64,000 bases of DNA from Pseudomonas grimontii (GTDB taxonomy: Bacteria > Pseudomonadota > Gammaproteobacteria > Pseudomonadales > Pseudomonadaceae): positions 1 to 64,000 of the forward strand of contig NZ_VFES01000021.1 of NCBI RefSeq assembly GCF_007858185.1, in the 5' to 3' direction. Under the pieces are notes generated by a model, which was not told the origin of the DNA, did no database searches, and saw only the letters and a list, made by a program, of their open reading frames with translations. Below, piece after piece: positions 61,474 through 64,000 of the stretch (its first letter is position 1; every line of letters starts with the position of its first letter). The position numbers were made by a program, and so were the translations under genes.

Positions 61474-62103
61474 ATGAACGAACCTGCGCCGCTTTCCCGT
61501 CCGCACCTTCGACGCATGTTGCGCAAAGCTCGCCGCGCCCTCACGCCGAGCGAGCAGCGCCAGGCCGCCCACGGCCTGTATCGGCAATTGGCGCAGCACC
61601 CGCTGTTTCGCCGGGCCAAACATATTTCCTTGTATCTACCGACGGACGGTGAAATTGATCCGCGCCTGCTGCTGCGCGCGGCACAGCGCCGGGGCAAGGC
61701 CACTTACCTGCCGGTGCTCAGCGCCTGGCCACGGACCAAGATGGTGTTTCAGCGCGTGAAGCCTGGGGAAAAGTTGCTGCCCAACCGCTTTCGCATTCTG
61801 GAGCCACGGGTCAATGCCAGGCGCCAGCGCAAGGTGTGGGCGCTGGATCTGGTGTTGCTGCCGTTGGTGGGGTTCGATGATGCAGGTGGCCGCCTGGGCA
61901 TGGGCGGCGGTTTCTACGACCGCAGCCTCGCCTACCTGGCGCGTCGCCAGGGCTGGCGCAAGCCGACACTGCTGGGCCTGGCCCATGAATGTCAGAAGGT
62001 CGATCGATTGGCACAGGCCAGCTGGGATGTGCCATTGGCTGGCACCATCACCGACAAGCAGTGGTATGTCGCAGAAACGCCGCTGGAAGCCGCGGCGCCT
62101 TGA
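61474..62103 (+). CDS. 5-formyltetrahydrofolate cyclo-ligase
   Basis: This 209-residue enzyme (YgfA/MTHFS) converts 5-formyl-THF to 5,10-methenyl-THF with ATP. It shows RRMLRKARRALTPSEQ, LYLPTDGEIDPRLL, and the glycine-rich LGMGGGFYDRSLAYL with LPLVGFDDAGG that bind ATP. It follows 6S RNA, as in E. coli where ssrS-ygfA is one locus. The ATG at 61474 sits just after the terminator-like hairpin. Confidence 0.93.
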   Translation: MNEPAPLSRPHLRRMLRKARRALTPSEQRQAAHGLYRQLAQHPLFRRAKHISLYLPTDGEIDPRLLLRAAQRRGKATYLPVLSAWPRTKMVFQRVKPGEKLLPNRFRILEPRVNARRQRKVWALDLVLLPLVGFDDAGGRLGMGGGFYDRSLAYLARRQGWRKPTLLGLAHECQKVDRLAQASWDVPLAGTITDKQWYVAETPLEAAAP

Positions 62104-62110
62104 AGAAGGG

Positions 62111-62260
62111 TTAACGCTTGAAAGGTTGCGGCTGCTGCTGAGCCAGTTCAACCGGCGCATCGGTCTTGTTCGACCACAAGCTTTGCGCATACCCGGTGGT
62201 CACGACGCCCAGACCAAATAAAATCACCAATATCCATAGTAAATCCGGTTTACGTTGCAT
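62111..62260 (-). CDS. Small membrane peptide (49 aa)
   Basis: This 49-residue open frame starts MQRKPDLLWILVILFGLGVV and gives one membrane helix (about 8-26) and a short polar, Gln-rich tail (ELAQQQPQPFKR). A strong GGGGGG stretch lies 7 nt before the ATG. The 3' ends of this and the cyclo-ligase gene are convergent, 7 nt apart. A short hypothetical gene occurs at this place in other pseudomonads, as I recall. Function is unknown. Confidence 0.72.
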   Translation of the reverse strand: MQRKPDLLWILVILFGLGVVTTGYAQSLWSNKTDAPVELAQQQPQPFKR

Positions 62261-62455
62261 CGATTGCCCCCCTTCAGGCACCTCGTACACGATGACAACA
62301 ACGTTCCAAGGTAGTCCGTTGCAGCTGCGTCAAGCTTAAAATCCCGGCATTCTGCGATAACGTGAACCAACACGCAAACCTTGACGCCAACCGACTGTCG
62401 GTTTGTCATCAAATTGCCTGACAACTTGCCCACTGCCTTTTTCAGGAGCGCAAAA

Positions 62456-62905
62456 ATGGCCTACTGGCTGATGAAATCCGAGCCCGACGAACTCTCCATC
62501 AACGGCCTGGAAAAGCTTGGCGAAGCGCGCTGGGACGGGGTGCGCAACTACCAGGCACGCAACTTCCTGCGCGCCATGGCGGTGGGTGACCAATTTTTCT
62601 TCTACCACTCCAGTTGCCCCGAGCCGGGCATTGCCGGCATCGGCAAAATCATCGAAGCCGCCTACCCCGACCCTACCGCGCTGGAGTCGGACAGCCATTA
62701 CTTCGACGCCAAGGCCAGCCCGGAGAAAAACCCGTGGAGTGCGATCAACGTCGCGCACGTCCAGACCTTTCCCAAGGTGCTGGGCCTGGGCTACCTGAAA
62801 CAGCAAACCGCCCTCGCCGAATTGCCATTGGTACAAAAAGGCAGTCGTCTTTCCGTGATGGCGGTCACGCCAGCGCAATGGGCCGTGATCATGGATCTGC
62901 TTTAA
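62456..62905 (+). CDS. EVE-domain protein
   Basis: This 149-residue PUA-like protein has the EVE-domain start MAYWLMKSEPDELSIN, then WDGVRNYQARNFLRAM and FFYHSSCPEPGIAGI. EVE domains read modified bases in DNA or RNA; the stand-alone form is common and its target is unknown here. AGGAG lies 7 nt before the ATG. Confidence 0.92.
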   Translation: MAYWLMKSEPDELSINGLEKLGEARWDGVRNYQARNFLRAMAVGDQFFFYHSSCPEPGIAGIGKIIEAAYPDPTALESDSHYFDAKASPEKNPWSAINVAHVQTFPKVLGLGYLKQQTALAELPLVQKGSRLSVMAVTPAQWAVIMDLL

Positions 62906-62974
62906 CTGACCGGAATCAAAACCCTCCAGGGCAAAACCGGTCACACTGGGTCGTTAATGCCGCAGGAAGCAGCC

Positions 62975-63940
62975 ATGTCGACGAATCATCACACCTCCCG
63001 CGTTTTCGCTATCGCGTTGATCGCTCTGTTAGTGGGCGCTGGCGGCTTTGGTTACTGGCGCTCCACCCAGGATCGCTTGCCCGACGGCCTGAGCATGGGC
63101 AATGGCCGCCTGGAATCCACCGAAGTGCAGATTGCCGCCAAGATCCCCGGGCGCCTGGCCGAGGTGCGGGTGGATGAAGGTGACAAGGTGCTCAAGGGCC
63201 AACTGCTGGCGCGCATGGACACCCGCACCCTGGAAGCCCAACGCGCCCAGGCCGAAGCTGAAGTACTGCGTGCCAAGGAAAATTTCGCCGCCGCAGAAGC
63301 CAATGTGCAACTGCGCCAAAGCGAGCAACTGCTGGCCCATCAGGAACTCAAGCGCACCCAGGAGCTGTACAAGCGCGGCTTTGCCAGTAGCCAGTTGATC
63401 GACCAACAGCAGGCCCGCCAGAACACCGGCAACGCCGCCGTGATCGCAGCGCAAGCCCAGGTCAATTCGGTAAAGGCCGCCATCGGTGCCGCACAGGCTC
63501 AAGTCGCCCAGCTCACCAGCGAAATCGATGACAGCAGCCTGCGCGCGCCCATCGACGGGATTATCCAACTGCGCCTGGCCGAGCCCGGCGAGGTCCTCGG
63601 TGCCGGCGGGCGCGTGCTGTTGCTGATCGATCCCGAGGATCAGTACATGAACCTCTACCTGCCCGCCTCCGTCACCGGTCGCCTGACGGTGGGCAGTGAC
63701 GCACGCATCCTGCTCGATGCCCTGCCCCAGCAGCCGCTGCCGGCCAAGATCAGTTTTGTCGCCGCCAAGTCGCAGTTCACCCCCAAGGAAGTGGAAACCC
63801 GCGACGAACGACAAAAACTGGTATTTCGCGTCAAGCTGCGCCTGACCCAACCCAGCGCCGTGCCCCAGGCCAAACCGGGCATGCCCGGCGCCGGCTACGT
63901 GCGCATGGCTGATATCGACTGGCCGGCCAACCTGCAATGA
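62975..63940 (+). CDS. HlyD-family periplasmic adaptor (YbhG-like)
   Basis: This 321-residue membrane-fusion protein has one N-terminal helix (about 10-27) and a biotinyl-lipoyl domain split around an alpha-helical hairpin (about 85-190, repeats of Ala/Gln/Glu). A C-terminal beta-barrel (VIAAQAQ ... LRAPIDGIIQLRLAEPGEVL) follows. It should link an inner-membrane ABC exporter to an outer-membrane channel. AGGA precedes the ATG at 62975. Its stop overlaps the following ATPase gene by 4 nt. Confidence 0.9.
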   Translation: MSTNHHTSRVFAIALIALLVGAGGFGYWRSTQDRLPDGLSMGNGRLESTEVQIAAKIPGRLAEVRVDEGDKVLKGQLLARMDTRTLEAQRAQAEAEVLRAKENFAAAEANVQLRQSEQLLAHQELKRTQELYKRGFASSQLIDQQQARQNTGNAAVIAAQAQVNSVKAAIGAAQAQVAQLTSEIDDSSLRAPIDGIIQLRLAEPGEVLGAGGRVLLLIDPEDQYMNLYLPASVTGRLTVGSDARILLDALPQQPLPAKISFVAAKSQFTPKEVETRDERQKLVFRVKLRLTQPSAVPQAKPGMPGAGYVRMADIDWPANLQ

Positions 63941-64000
63941 CCGACCTGGCGCTGCACGCCACCGGCATCAATCACCGTTACGGCAAGCAGCAGGCCTTGA
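63937..64000 (+). CDS. ABC exporter ATP-binding protein (5' end only)
   Basis: Only the first 21 codons are inside the window, starting MTDLALHATGINHRYGKQ. Pattern and the ATGA overlap with the HlyD gene fit the nucleotide-binding subunit of a YbhGFSR-type exporter. The rest, including Walker motifs, is outside the window. Confidence 0.7.
   Translation, partial: MTDLALHATGINHRYGKQQAL

Noticed and set aside
1..64000. Prophage, genomic island or biosynthetic gene cluster
   Set aside because: No integrase, transposase, phage or assembly-line genes; codon use and gene order look like core chromosome throughout.

Overview
The window is a high-GC core-chromosome segment of a fluorescent pseudomonad, most likely the P. 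fluorescens group. The evidence is gene content and order (ptsP-rppH, ilvA-rpiA, serA with a D-2-hydroxyglutarate dehydrogenase, the spu polyamine locus, ssu sulfonate genes, argA-argE, gcvT-gcvH, ubiH-pepP, zapA-6S RNA). It is also studded with the REP hairpins typical of this group. I see no prophage, integrase, IS element, CRISPR array, tRNA or rRNA. Family assignments come from reading the proteins; no database search was run.

Region 1 (1-6,650): ptsP and rppH (nitrogen-PTS enzyme I and mRNA 5' decapping), a HAD phosphatase, a small membrane protein, ilvA and rpiA. Region 2 (6,651-12,400): two tandem SdiA-regulated-domain proteins, an FAH-family hydrolase, and a D-2-hydroxyglutarate dehydrogenase divergent from serA, a pair that fits the serine pathway. 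Region 3 (12,480-21,530): small periplasmic and cytoplasmic proteins, including a substrate-binding protein reduced to one lobe, an alpha/beta hydrolase, an acyl-homoserine-lactone/penicillin acylase, a GlxA-type regulator and an HD-domain hydrolase.

Region 4 (21,640-31,985) is the polyamine locus. It holds the ABC importer (SpuD and SpuE binding proteins, SpuF ATPase, SpuG and SpuH permeases), the putrescine aminotransferase SpuC and two divergent glutamylpolyamine synthetases (SpuB, SpuI). Together they import putrescine and spermidine and feed them into glutamylation or transamination. The glutamine amidotransferase SpuA is not in the window. Region 5 (32,375-40,435): a TetR regulator, the sulfonate operon ssuEADCBF, the 1-Cys peroxiredoxin lsfA and an OprD-family porin.

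Region 6 (41,058-51,080): argA, argE, a CYTH-CHAD triphosphatase, an Lrp/AsnC regulator divergent from an ACT-like small protein, a lone GspE-type ATPase, an SPFH/NfeD pair, a DUF2388 protein and a DegT aminotransferase. Region 7 (51,200-64,000): gcvT-gcvH without gcvP, a ferric-iron ABC transporter without its ATPase, the ubiquinone hydroxylase/pepP/YgfB cluster, a short coiled-coil gene with zapA, 6S RNA, 5-formyl-THF cyclo-ligase, a 49-residue membrane peptide, an EVE-domain protein and the start of an HlyD/ABC export operon cut by the window edge.

The strongest non-genic signal is a set of ten REP/REPIN elements in at least three sequence families, plus one larger nested palindrome at 32,075-32,307. 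The most unusual coding observation is the one-lobed binding protein at 13,090-13,614.
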